The notes under the pieces were generated by a model, which ran no database searches, was not told the origin of the DNA, and saw nothing but the letters and a program-made list of their open reading frames with translations. A DNA stretch of 50,427 nucleotides from an uncultured Lachnospiraceae bacterium (lineage in GTDB: Bacteria > Bacillota > Clostridia > Lachnospirales > Lachnospiraceae). The stretch covers positions 1 through 50,427 of the forward strand of contig CACXFB010000074.1 of the NCBI GenBank assembly GCA_902766825.1, read 5' to 3'. Below, piece by piece: positions 23,648-32,369 of this stretch; position 1 is the first letter of the stretch, and every line of letters begins with the position of its first letter. The translations under genes were made by a program, and so were the position numbers.

Positions 23648-26600
23648 AAACTTTTTTTGAACCATTAAGTGAAATAAAAGAATATGAAGATGTGGTGGAT
23701 GCGGTCAAAAAACATAACACACCGGTTCATGTAAGCGGTTGTGTGGAAGGCAGCAAAGCCCATATGCTGATGGGAATCGGTGAACAGTATGATTACAGAC
23801 TTGTTGTTACTACCGATGAGATAAGGGCAAAGAAAATTGTAGATGACCTTAAACTCTACAGTCATGATGTATACTATTATCCTGCAAAGGACATAATATT
23901 TTTCAGTGCAGACATTCACGGTAATGCCATAGTAAGAGAGAGAATGAAGGTTATTAGAAATCTTGTGGAAGGTAAGTCGTGTACAATTGTTACCACAATA
24001 GAAGCCGGCATGGATAAGCTTCTCCCTCTAGAGGAGATAGTTAACTATGTATATGACATCAAACCTGATGATGAGATAGATCTTACAAAGCTTGCTACTA
24101 CACTTACAGAGATAGGGTATACAAGAACACAACAGGTTGAGGAACCGGGGGATTTTAGCATACGGGGTGGAATTGTTGATATTTTTGACCTTACAAGTGA
24201 AGCGCCTGTAAGAATAGAAATGTGGGATACGGTAGTTGATACGATTCGTATGTTTGATGTTATGAGTCAGCGCTCAATTGAACAGTTAGACAGCGTTACG
24301 ATATATCCTGCATCTGAATATATATTGTCTGAAGACAGAATTAAGAGCGGTTTTAAAAAGATTGAGAATGAGTGCAAAAAACATTCAAAGAAACTAAGAG
24401 ATAAAATGATGTCTTCCCAGGCGGCAAATATAGAGCGCAATATAGGCGAGCTTATAGAAAATATTGAAATATATAAAGGGGCAGCAGGGGTAGAAGGAAC
24501 AATTAATTATTTTTATGAGGGGACAGTGGACTTTACAAGTTATTTTCAGGGCAGGGATACAATCTGTTTTATGGATGAGCCGGCTCGTATCGAGGAAAAG
24601 ATTCTTGCAGTAGGTGCCCAGTTTGACGAGGCGATGAAAAATCGTCTTGAGGACGGATATATTCTGCCGGGACAGATTAAATGCTTTAATACATTTAAAA
24701 GTGCAATCAGTTCATTTGCAGGGATGAATATGGTTTCACTTAGCGTAATGGATTACAATGTGACATCCATTAAATACAAAGCAAAGTATACTATGACAAC
24801 TAAGACTGCTACAAGCTACGGTAATAATTTTTCGGAGCTTGTAGAAGATTTGAAAAAATATAAAAAGAACGGCTACAGAGCAATACTTGTATGCGGTTCG
24901 CACACGAGGGCGGCAAGACTTTGCCAGGATCTTATCGATGAGGAGCTTAATGCTTTTGAAAGTGATGATATGGACAGAGAGGTTATGGCAAGGGAGATCA
25001 TGATTGTTCATGGGTCTATGTCAGCCGGGTTTGAATATCCGCTTATAAAATTTGTTGTCATTTCCGATACGGATATTTTCGGTAAGACAAGAAAGGTCAG
25101 AAAAAAGAAAAAATACAGTGGAAAAGAGATTTCTGCATTTTCGGATCTTAAAGTCGGAGATTATGTTGTTCATGAAAACCATGGACTTGGAGTGTATAAG
25201 GGAATAGAAAAAATAGAAGTTGACCACGTTGTTAAGGATTATATCAAAATTGAGTATGCCGACGGAGGCAATCTGTATGTGCTGGCATCAGGACTTGATG
25301 TGATTCAAAAATATGCAGGTGCGGATGCTAAGACGCCAAAGCTTAATAAACTTGGAACTTCAGAGTGGAAAAAGACAAAGACAAAGGTTAAAACTGCAGT
25401 GGATGACATTGCAAAAGACCTTGTTGAATTATATGCAAAAAGACGGGAGAAGAAGGGCTTTTCTTTCTCAGAGGATAATCTGTGGCAGCATGAATTTGAG
25501 GAGCTTTTTCCGTTCGATGAGACACAGGACCAGTTAGAAGCCATAGAGGCGACTAAGAAAGATATGGAGAGCACCTGTATAATGGACAGGCTGGTATGCG
25601 GAGATGTAGGTTATGGAAAGACGGAGATTGCAATCAGGGCAGCATTTAAGGCGGTTCAGGATAATAAGCAGGTAGTCTTTCTAGTTCCTACCACAATACT
25701 TGCACAGCAGCATTACAATACCTTTGTACAGCGTATGAAGGATTATCCGATTAACATTGACATGCTCTCGAGATTTCGTACCGGTGCAATGCAAAAAAAG
25801 ACCGTAGAAGATTTAAAAAGCGGACGTGCCGATATTGTAATCGGAACACACAGACTGTTGTCTGCTGATGTCGAGTTTAAAAGACTCGGACTTTTGATAA
25901 TAGATGAGGAGCAGCGTTTTGGCGTTGCCCACAAGGAAAAGATTAAGAAGATGAAAGAGGACGTGGATGTGCTGGCATTGTCGGCAACTCCGATTCCAAG
26001 AACTCTTCACATGTCATTGGTTGGTATAAGGGATATGAGTGTGTTAGAGGAGCCGCCTGTAGACAGACTGCCTATTCAGACGTTTGTGTTGGAACGCAAT
26101 GATGAGATGATACGCGAGGCAATAATGAGAGAGGCTTCCCGTGACGGACAGGTCTATTATGTGTATAACAGAGTTAATTCCATTGCTGACATGGCTAATC
26201 ATATTGCATCGCTTGTGCCGGAGCTTAATGTTGAATTTGCGCACGGACAGATGAGCCCGAGAGAACTTGAAAAGATAATGTTTTCATTTATCAACGGGGA
26301 GATAGATGTTCTTGTTGCTACAACAATTGTCGAGACGGGACTTGATATCTCTAATGTCAATACAATAATAATCGATGACGCGGACAGACTCGGTCTCAGT
26401 CAGCTCTATCAGCTTAGGGGAAGAGTCGGAAGAAGTAACAGAACTTCTTATGCATTTCTTATGTACAGCAAAAATAAAGTGTTAAGGGAAGAAGCACAAA
26501 AGAGACTTCAGGCAATAAGAGAATTTACTGAGCTTGGTTCAGGATTTAAGATTGCCATGAAGGATTTGGAGATAAGAGGAGCCGGTAATATTCTTGGTGA

Positions 26601-27165
26601 GCGTCAGCACGGTCATATGGCAGCAGTCGGATATGATCTGTATTGCAAGATGTTAAATGAAGCGGTTTTGGAACTTAAAGGAGTTAAAAAGACCGGAAGT
26701 TTCGATACTGCAGTTGAACTTAATATCAGTGCATTTATTCCGGCAACGTACATTAAAAGCGAATATATTAAGCTTGGAATGTACAAAAGAATTGCTGACA
26801 TTGAGTCGGCGGAAGAATATGAGACCATGATTGATGAGATGGTGGACAGATTCGGTGATATGCCGGACAGCGTCGTTAATCTTATAGATATAGCTTTGAT
26901 TAAAGCATATGCCCATGGTTGTGACATGACCAAGGTTAAGCAAAAAGGTGATGTAATAAGGCTTGATATGTATGAGAGGGCAAGAGTGGATGTAGAAAAG
27001 ATACCTGAGTATATAAAAAAGAACAATGGTACAGTGTCGTTTGTGCCCGGTAACAGTCCTTATTTTTCATTTAAACCAAGAGGTGTAAAGGGGCAGGATA
27101 ATCTGTTAAAGACTCTTAAGGAATTCCTTTTGGATTTTAAGGATAACATAATAATGGAGGAGTAG
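23644..27165 (+). CDS. mfd: transcription-repair coupling factor
   Basis: Mfd is an ATP-driven translocase that displaces RNA polymerase stalled at DNA damage and recruits UvrA. It has 1173 residues, full family length. The N-terminal UvrB-like module includes PAKDIIFFSADIHGNAIVRERM and DFSIRGGIVDIF. The RNA-polymerase-interacting domain is near 500-560 (KVGDYVVHENHGLGVYKGIE). The RecG-like motor has Walker A CGDVGYGKTEIA at about 650, the DEEQ box in IIDEEQRFGV at about 750, SATPIPRTLHMSL, and TTIVETGLDI with QLRGRVGRS. The TRCF C-terminal domain starts near 1000. Its ATG overlaps pth, and a parvulin-like lipoprotein gene begins 7 bp downstream. Confidence 0.98.
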   Translation: MKTFFEPLSEIKEYEDVVDAVKKHNTPVHVSGCVEGSKAHMLMGIGEQYDYRLVVTTDEIRAKKIVDDLKLYSHDVYYYPAKDIIFFSADIHGNAIVRERMKVIRNLVEGKSCTIVTTIEAGMDKLLPLEEIVNYVYDIKPDDEIDLTKLATTLTEIGYTRTQQVEEPGDFSIRGGIVDIFDLTSEAPVRIEMWDTVVDTIRMFDVMSQRSIEQLDSVTIYPASEYILSEDRIKSGFKKIENECKKHSKKLRDKMMSSQAANIERNIGELIENIEIYKGAAGVEGTINYFYEGTVDFTSYFQGRDTICFMDEPARIEEKILAVGAQFDEAMKNRLEDGYILPGQIKCFNTFKSAISSFAGMNMVSLSVMDYNVTSIKYKAKYTMTTKTATSYGNNFSELVEDLKKYKKNGYRAILVCGSHTRAARLCQDLIDEELNAFESDDMDREVMAREIMIVHGSMSAGFEYPLIKFVVISDTDIFGKTRKVRKKKKYSGKEISAFSDLKVGDYVVHENHGLGVYKGIEKIEVDHVVKDYIKIEYADGGNLYVLASGLDVIQKYAGADAKTPKLNKLGTSEWKKTKTKVKTAVDDIAKDLVELYAKRREKKGFSFSEDNLWQHEFEELFPFDETQDQLEAIEATKKDMESTCIMDRLVCGDVGYGKTEIAIRAAFKAVQDNKQVVFLVPTTILAQQHYNTFVQRMKDYPINIDMLSRFRTGAMQKKTVEDLKSGRADIVIGTHRLLSADVEFKRLGLLIIDEEQRFGVAHKEKIKKMKEDVDVLALSATPIPRTLHMSLVGIRDMSVLEEPPVDRLPIQTFVLERNDEMIREAIMREASRDGQVYYVYNRVNSIADMANHIASLVPELNVEFAHGQMSPRELEKIMFSFINGEIDVLVATTIVETGLDISNVNTIIIDDADRLGLSQLYQLRGRVGRSNRTSYAFLMYSKNKVLREEAQKRLQAIREFTELGSGFKIAMKDLEIRGAGNILGERQHGHMAAVGYDLYCKMLNEAVLELKGVKKTGSFDTAVELNISAFIPATYIKSEYIKLGMYKRIADIESAEEYETMIDEMVDRFGDMPDSVVNLIDIALIKAYAHGCDMTKVKQKGDVIRLDMYERARVDVEKIPEYIKKNNGTVSFVPGNSPYFSFKPRGVKGQDNLLKTLKEFLLDFKDNIIMEE

Positions 27166-27171
27166 TGCAAA

Positions 27172-28227
27172 GTGAAAAAATACTTGATGATTTTTCTGAC
27201 CCTGGGTGCACTGATTTGTACTGCGGGTTGTACAGGTAAAAAAGAATCCGGTAACGAGGATGTAAAGGATGCGACAGGTGTTGCAAAAAATATTGAACAG
27301 CAAAAGGACGACGTTGAGGATAATAAAATCAAAAATGATGCCGTAATAATGGTTGTGGGTGATTCTAAGATTACTTACAGCGAGGTTGTGGTATACATTA
27401 AGATGTTAAAACAACAATATGAGTCGACTTTTACATCAAAGGTATGGGACTTCCCTGTGTCTGATGATAAGACTTTTGAAGATATGGCTAAAGATGAGAT
27501 TATCAATCAGATTGCAAGATTAAAGATAATGGGATTTGAAGCTGAGGACATGGATGTTTCTCTCAATGCAGACGAAAAGCTTGATATCGAAGACGATGCG
27601 GTTAAGTTTTTGCAGGGAATAAATATGGATGATCAAAAGGAATATGGTATCAACCAGAATATTGTGGAGAAGATATATAAAGACAATTACCTTGCTCAAA
27701 AGGTATTTGATGTGGTAACGGCAGCTGTTGATACCAATGTATCCGATGATGAAGCTACTGCTGTTGATGTGAAGTATATTAAGATGGTATTTGACGGGAC
27801 AGACAGGAAAGGAAAAACTTATTCCGGAACGTCACAGGACAAAGAAGAAGTCCGAAAAAAGATGGATGTGTTATTTGATGAGGTTGTGACTAAAGGCAAG
27901 GATTTTGATTATTATGCACAAAAGTATTCCGATGATGAAGAGATTGCAAAAAGTTTAACAAGTGCAGATGTTGAAGAGAAAGTTTATGAAGAAGCACGCA
28001 GGCTTTCTGACAAGCAATACAGCAGCATTGTTGAAGGAAAGGATGCATTTTATCTGATGTACTGCACTAACAGCAAGGATACGTCGAATCTGGAAGAAAA
28101 CAAGGAGAAGATAATAGCTAAGAGACAGGATGATGTTTTTAATGATTTGTACGTTAAGTGGCTCGGAAAATATGATACTTTTATAGTAACTGATTTATGG
28201 AACATGATTCATATAGCACAGATTTAG
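27172..28227 (+). CDS. PrsA/SurA-like lipoprotein, probable foldase
   Basis: The protein has 351 residues. GTG start at 27172 with GGAGG upstream. A lipoprotein signal ends at Cys20 (LICTAGC). Residues 55-190 resemble the SurA/PrsA N-terminal chaperone domain (DSKITYSEVVVYIKMLKQQYE, EIINQIARLKIMGFEAED). Residues about 200-310 look like a weak parvulin-type rotamase domain (DVKYIKMVF, KGKDFDYYAQKYSDDEE, AFYLMYC). Classic parvulin active-site His residues are not evident, so it may be only a holdase. It probably helps exported proteins fold at the outer face of the membrane. It sits in the pth-mfd operon, just before a secreted amylase gene. Confidence 0.75.
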   Translation: MKKYLMIFLTLGALICTAGCTGKKESGNEDVKDATGVAKNIEQQKDDVEDNKIKNDAVIMVVGDSKITYSEVVVYIKMLKQQYESTFTSKVWDFPVSDDKTFEDMAKDEIINQIARLKIMGFEAEDMDVSLNADEKLDIEDDAVKFLQGINMDDQKEYGINQNIVEKIYKDNYLAQKVFDVVTAAVDTNVSDDEATAVDVKYIKMVFDGTDRKGKTYSGTSQDKEEVRKKMDVLFDEVVTKGKDFDYYAQKYSDDEEIAKSLTSADVEEKVYEEARRLSDKQYSSIVEGKDAFYLMYCTNSKDTSNLEENKEKIIAKRQDDVFNDLYVKWLGKYDTFIVTDLWNMIHIAQI

Positions 28228-28254
28228 TTGTAAATAATGCAAAGGAGATAATGT

Positions 28255-29961
28255 ATGGTAAGAAAAAAATTATTGTGTATGGTGATAGCAGGCACCTTGT
28301 TGGTTTCCGGACTATCATTTGCAGGTTGCAGTAACTCTTGTGATAGTGTAAATGATACGGAAAATACCACATCGGAGGATACAACAAAAGATACGGCAGA
28401 TGATGGTGATTTATCAAAACAGGATGAATCGGGTGAAAGTGAGGCGTTGCAACCTGCAACGGATCCTTCGTGGGCTGAGAATGCAGTTTTTTATCAGCTT
28501 TTTGTAAGAAGTTTTTATGACAGTGATAATGATGGAATAGGTGATTTTAACGGGGTTGCAAAAAAGGTTGATTATCTTAAGGAACTTGGTGTGGATGCCG
28601 TGTGGTTAATGCCTATTATGGAAGCTGAATCTTATCACGGATATGATATTACTGATTATCGCAAAGTTGAACCGGATTACGGAACAATGGAAGATTTTCA
28701 GAATATGCTTAACGTTCTTCATGAGAATGGAATCAGAGTAATACTTGATTTGGTTGTAAATCATACTTCCAGAGAGTGTGAGTGGTTTAAGGAAGCGATA
28801 AATGATGAGAATTCAAAGTACAGGGATTATTATTTCATTTACACACAAAGACCGGAGTCAACAAGCGGTATTACATATAAAAAGGATCTTGGAATATATT
28901 ATTATGCAAATTATTCTGCAACAATGCCGGATCTTGATTATTCGAATACACAGGTAAGGGAAGAGATAAAAGATATAACAGGATACTGGCTTGATATGGG
29001 AATAGATGGATTCAGACTTGACGGAGCAAAGGAGATAGATGTTAATCCTGAAATTACACATGACTGGTGGAAAGAATTTACCACGTATGTGTCACAGAAA
29101 AGTCCCGGTGCGTTTGTAGTCGGTGAGAGCTGGATTCCTAATACAAAAAGACTTGCCGAATACTATAGCGATATGAATTCTTCTTTTAATTTCTGGTTCG
29201 AATATGTAGTTGAACAGAGTCTTAAGGATGGGAAGAAAACAGATTTTGTAGCTGGATTGAATGAAGCAAAGCAAATGTATCAGGAAGCAGCGAATGCGGA
29301 TGAAAGTGTGAATAAATACCCTATTGATTCTACGATGATTGGCAATCATGATTTTTACAGATTTGCATCAAGAGTTGATGGTGATATCGCAAAGATTAAA
29401 ATGGGAGCTGCACTCCTTCTTACATTGCCGGGTACGCCGTTTATATATTACGGAGATGAGTTAGGACAGCTTGGAATCGGCGGAGATCAATACAAGAGGG
29501 AAGGCTTTGACTGGAATAAATCAGCTGCAGGTGAGGGCGTGATAGACCTTTATACAGCAACAGGAGGAGCAAAAGTAAGATTTATGCTTCCGGATGACGG
29601 AATATCTTATGAAGAAGAGTCTGCTGATGACAACAGTGTGTTTAGCTATTATAAGAAGCTTATATCCATAAGAAAAGACAATAAGATTATGTTTACCGGG
29701 GATTACAAAACCATAGGATATAAGGGCGATTTGTATGCGTATACAATATCGGGTGAAGGTGTCGGTGACAAACTTTTGGTTGTGCATAATATGGGCGATG
29801 GGGCAGCTTCATTTTCCGTAAAATGTGCCGGTGAAAACCTTATGGATAATACGTCTTACAATGCGACAGATGAATGCAGCCTTTCAGAATATGAGACTTT
29901 TATCTTTAAGTATACAGCAGATGAGATGCCGGTTGATGAAAATGAATTTATATTAGAATAG
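28255..29961 (+). CDS. GH13 alpha-amylase-type lipoprotein
   Basis: The protein has 568 residues. A lipoprotein signal ends in FAGC with Cys25. An acidic linker (about 30-65) leads to a GH13 barrel: FYQLFVRSFYDSDNDGIGDF, DAVWLMPI, DLVVNHTSRECEWF, nucleophile Asp256 in GFRLDGAKEI, acid/base Glu291 in VVGESW, and Asp366 in MIGNHD. A C-terminal beta domain follows. The aspartate-rich DSDNDGIGD loop is a typical calcium site. It would act on alpha-glucans at the outer membrane face; specificity (alpha-1,4 endo, cyclodextrin, or oligo) cannot be settled. AAGGAG is 7 bases before the ATG. The preceding foldase-like lipoprotein may assist it. Confidence 0.93.
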   Translation: MVRKKLLCMVIAGTLLVSGLSFAGCSNSCDSVNDTENTTSEDTTKDTADDGDLSKQDESGESEALQPATDPSWAENAVFYQLFVRSFYDSDNDGIGDFNGVAKKVDYLKELGVDAVWLMPIMEAESYHGYDITDYRKVEPDYGTMEDFQNMLNVLHENGIRVILDLVVNHTSRECEWFKEAINDENSKYRDYYFIYTQRPESTSGITYKKDLGIYYYANYSATMPDLDYSNTQVREEIKDITGYWLDMGIDGFRLDGAKEIDVNPEITHDWWKEFTTYVSQKSPGAFVVGESWIPNTKRLAEYYSDMNSSFNFWFEYVVEQSLKDGKKTDFVAGLNEAKQMYQEAANADESVNKYPIDSTMIGNHDFYRFASRVDGDIAKIKMGAALLLTLPGTPFIYYGDELGQLGIGGDQYKREGFDWNKSAAGEGVIDLYTATGGAKVRFMLPDDGISYEEESADDNSVFSYYKKLISIRKDNKIMFTGDYKTIGYKGDLYAYTISGEGVGDKLLVVHNMGDGAASFSVKCAGENLMDNTSYNATDECSLSEYETFIFKYTADEMPVDENEFILE

Positions 29962-29971
29962 GAGAAGTGGT

Positions 29972-30976
29972 ATGGAGAAGACAGGACTTGTATTATCGGG
30001 TGGAGGAGGAAAAGGAGCATTTCAGGTTGGAGCTCTTAAGGCTTTAGAAGAAGCGGGAATGCTTGACTTTGTAACTGCAGTTTCGGGGGCATCCATCGGA
30101 ACACTTAATGCGTGTATGTTTGTGGAGCACAGACTGGACCAGATGGAGAAGGTGTGGAAAAGCATTAATCCTTCAATGTTTTTGGAACCGGATATTGAGG
30201 ATATAGCCGATATAACGGGAGAAGCACTGTTTGATCGTGACAGCATTATAAAAAGAGTAGTTGATAAGTATCAGACAGCTTTAAATGAAAAGAAATATGA
30301 ACTCTTTTCAAGAAGCAGAGAGGGAGCATTTTCTACAGACGGAATTAGAAAGATACTTGATGAAAATGTGGATTTTGAAAAAGTATCATCTGCAAGTGTT
30401 GAGTTTTATACTGACGTATGCTACTGTCATGATGATATTTTAGAGCTTGAATACATAAAGCTTAACAATAAACCGGTGTCGGATATTAAGACGTTGGTAC
30501 GTGCAGCCTGTGCACTGCCGTTTGTGTATGACAGTGTTGAGTATCAGGGCAAGGTGTACAGGGACGGCGGAATACTTGATAATGTTCCGATAAAGCCGTT
30601 ATATGATGCGGGTTACAGAAATATTATAGTTATAGGTTTAAAGAGAGATTACGGTATTGATTATTCAGTATATAAGGATTGTAAATTCACAATCATTATG
30701 CCATCTCACAGCATAGGTGAATTTATGGACGGAACACTTGACTTTACGGCTAACGGTGCAAAATTCAGAATGGCACTCGGATACCGTAATGCAGCCAGAA
30801 TAGCGCAGGCTGTAAAAAGCGGTAAAATACATGAGCCTGACTATCAGGAGTGGCTTGCACAGATGTCCGAACTGGATTATGAAGCCGCTAAAACAGATGT
30901 CAGGCAGGAAAAACTGTTTGATAAGAAAGATGAGCATATGGATAAACTGCTCAGTATATATAATAAATACATGTAA
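29972..30976 (+). CDS. patatin-like phospholipase
   Basis: The protein has 334 residues. The oxyanion motif SGGGGKGAFQVGAL is at 9-22. The catalytic Ser41 is in SGASIGTLNA and the catalytic Asp198 in YRDGGILDNVP, giving the Ser-Asp dyad of patatins. No signal peptide or membrane helix is seen, so it is probably a cytoplasmic acyl hydrolase acting on phospholipids or related esters. GGAG lies 7 bases before the ATG, and the gene follows the amylase stop by 10 bp. Convergent with the PilZ gene with no clear terminator between. Confidence 0.93.
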   Translation: MEKTGLVLSGGGGKGAFQVGALKALEEAGMLDFVTAVSGASIGTLNACMFVEHRLDQMEKVWKSINPSMFLEPDIEDIADITGEALFDRDSIIKRVVDKYQTALNEKKYELFSRSREGAFSTDGIRKILDENVDFEKVSSASVEFYTDVCYCHDDILELEYIKLNNKPVSDIKTLVRAACALPFVYDSVEYQGKVYRDGGILDNVPIKPLYDAGYRNIIVIGLKRDYGIDYSVYKDCKFTIIMPSHSIGEFMDGTLDFTANGAKFRMALGYRNAARIAQAVKSGKIHEPDYQEWLAQMSELDYEAAKTDVRQEKLFDKKDEHMDKLLSIYNKYM

Positions 30977-30982
30977 ATAGAT

Positions 30983-31351
30983 TTATGAATTGTTATTCTG
31001 ATAATAGTTAGGATCGTTTTCTAAAAGCAAAGTATATATATCGATTCTGTACTGGTCTGTCGGTGGCAGGGATATGAATTCAGCGCCATAAGTGTATGAA
31101 CCTGTTCCGATGCCGCGGACAACTTTGATGGTGCAGTTGAATTTCTCACCGTTAAGGAGTTCTATGCTGGCGTCGTAAAAGGAATCTAACGGTAACAGTC
31201 TGTTACAGTGAAAACCGATTCCACCTGCGGAGATATCAAATATATCGATTACAAAGTAATCATCACTTGGAACCACACCGATTTCTCCAACGGATTTGGC
31301 ACTTATTGATGTGTTCATAACGACTCTTTTGTGTTTTCTTCTCTCGACCAT
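30983..31351 (-). CDS. PilZ-domain c-di-GMP binding protein
   Basis: The protein has 122 residues and is a single PilZ domain. The N-terminal arginine loop is ERRKHKRV, matching RxxxR. The second binding motif is DISAGGIGF, matching (D/N)xSxxG. The remainder has the alternating beta strands of the fold (NCTIKVVRGI, SYTYGAEFISLP). Both ligand motifs are intact, so c-di-GMP binding is likely. Its target may be motility or surface polymer synthesis. AGAAGG precedes the ATG. An HD-GYP protein that could degrade c-di-GMP is encoded 8 kb away. Confidence 0.9.
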   Translation of the reverse strand: MVERRKHKRVVMNTSISAKSVGEIGVVPSDDYFVIDIFDISAGGIGFHCNRLLPLDSFYDASIELLNGEKFNCTIKVVRGIGTGSYTYGAEFISLPPTDQYRIDIYTLLLENDPNYYQNNNS

Positions 31352-31520
31352 AAATATACCTTCTTTCCTGAATTATCAGATATGAGATAATTTTACCACA
31401 TAGGATTAATTAATTAAACTGTAAGTAATGCCAAAATTAATTTTATATGTCATAATGAAAATAATTATGCTAAAATGAAATACATAATGATGTTAAAAAG
31501 AAATGTTAGGGAGCCTTAGG

Positions 31521-32360
31521 ATGATGCAATGGACAACACATATTAAATCCAAACGCGGTTTTTTTGATATCAACCTGCGTGAAGTGGTGGAGTACAGGGA
31601 TCTTATTGTAATGTTTGTTAAAAGGTATTTTACCTTGTCGTACAAACAGACGATACTTGGACCGTTATGGCTCATTTTAAAGCCGGTTATATCTGCGGCG
31701 ATCTATACAATGGTTTTTACAGGGATAGCACATATTTCAACAGACGGAGCACCGGCGTTGTTGTTTTACATGACAGGTAATGCGGTATGGACGTTTTTTG
31801 CTTCGTGCGTTACTTCTAATGCAGGAACATTTACCGATAACGCCGATATATTCGGAAAGGTTTATTTCCCGAGACTGGTTATGCCGATATCCAATGTTGT
31901 TGTCGGTGCAATTAATCTGCTTATTTCATCGGTACTTATAACAATAACTGCTGTTGTATATGCGGTTATGGGTAAAGGTGTTCACGTTAATCCTATGATA
32001 GTATTTTTACCGGTGCTTATTCTGCTTGCGGGAATGGCAGGTATGGGCGTTGGTATAATTGTATCTTCTGTTACAACAAAGTACAGGGATCTTACGGTAA
32101 TGGTAGGATTTGGTATGCAACTTTGGATGTATGCAACACCGGTTGTGTATCCGGTGTCACAGATTCCGCAGAAGTTTCGTATTTTGATGATGTTTAATCC
32201 ATGTGCACCTCTGCTTGAAGGAGTCCGTTACCTTTGCTTTGGAATGGGAACGATAGAGCCTGTCGGAATAATTGTCAGCACAGTTTTTTCAATAGGTGTT
32301 TTTGTGTTTGGTGTGCTTTTATTTAATAGAGTAGAAAAGACATTTATGGATGTTGTTTAA
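31521..32360 (+). CDS. ABC-2 polysaccharide/teichoic acid export permease
   Basis: The protein has 279 residues. AGGGAG at 31508-31513 selects the ATG at 31521 over the ATG at 31503. It has the Wzm/TagG arrangement: an amphipathic N-terminal segment (FFDINLREVVEYRDLIVMFVKRYFTLSYKQTILGPLW), then six hydrophobic segments. Its pair is the ATPase gene 3 kb downstream in the same operon. It would move an undecaprenyl-linked glycopolymer across the membrane. The 9-bp gap to the next gene points to one transcript through the acyl carrier protein gene at 38191. Confidence 0.93.
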   Translation: MMQWTTHIKSKRGFFDINLREVVEYRDLIVMFVKRYFTLSYKQTILGPLWLILKPVISAAIYTMVFTGIAHISTDGAPALLFYMTGNAVWTFFASCVTSNAGTFTDNADIFGKVYFPRLVMPISNVVVGAINLLISSVLITITAVVYAVMGKGVHVNPMIVFLPVLILLAGMAGMGVGIIVSSVTTKYRDLTVMVGFGMQLWMYATPVVYPVSQIPQKFRILMMFNPCAPLLEGVRYLCFGMGTIEPVGIIVSTVFSIGVFVFGVLLFNRVEKTFMDVV

Positions 32361-32369
32361 GGAGTTGCC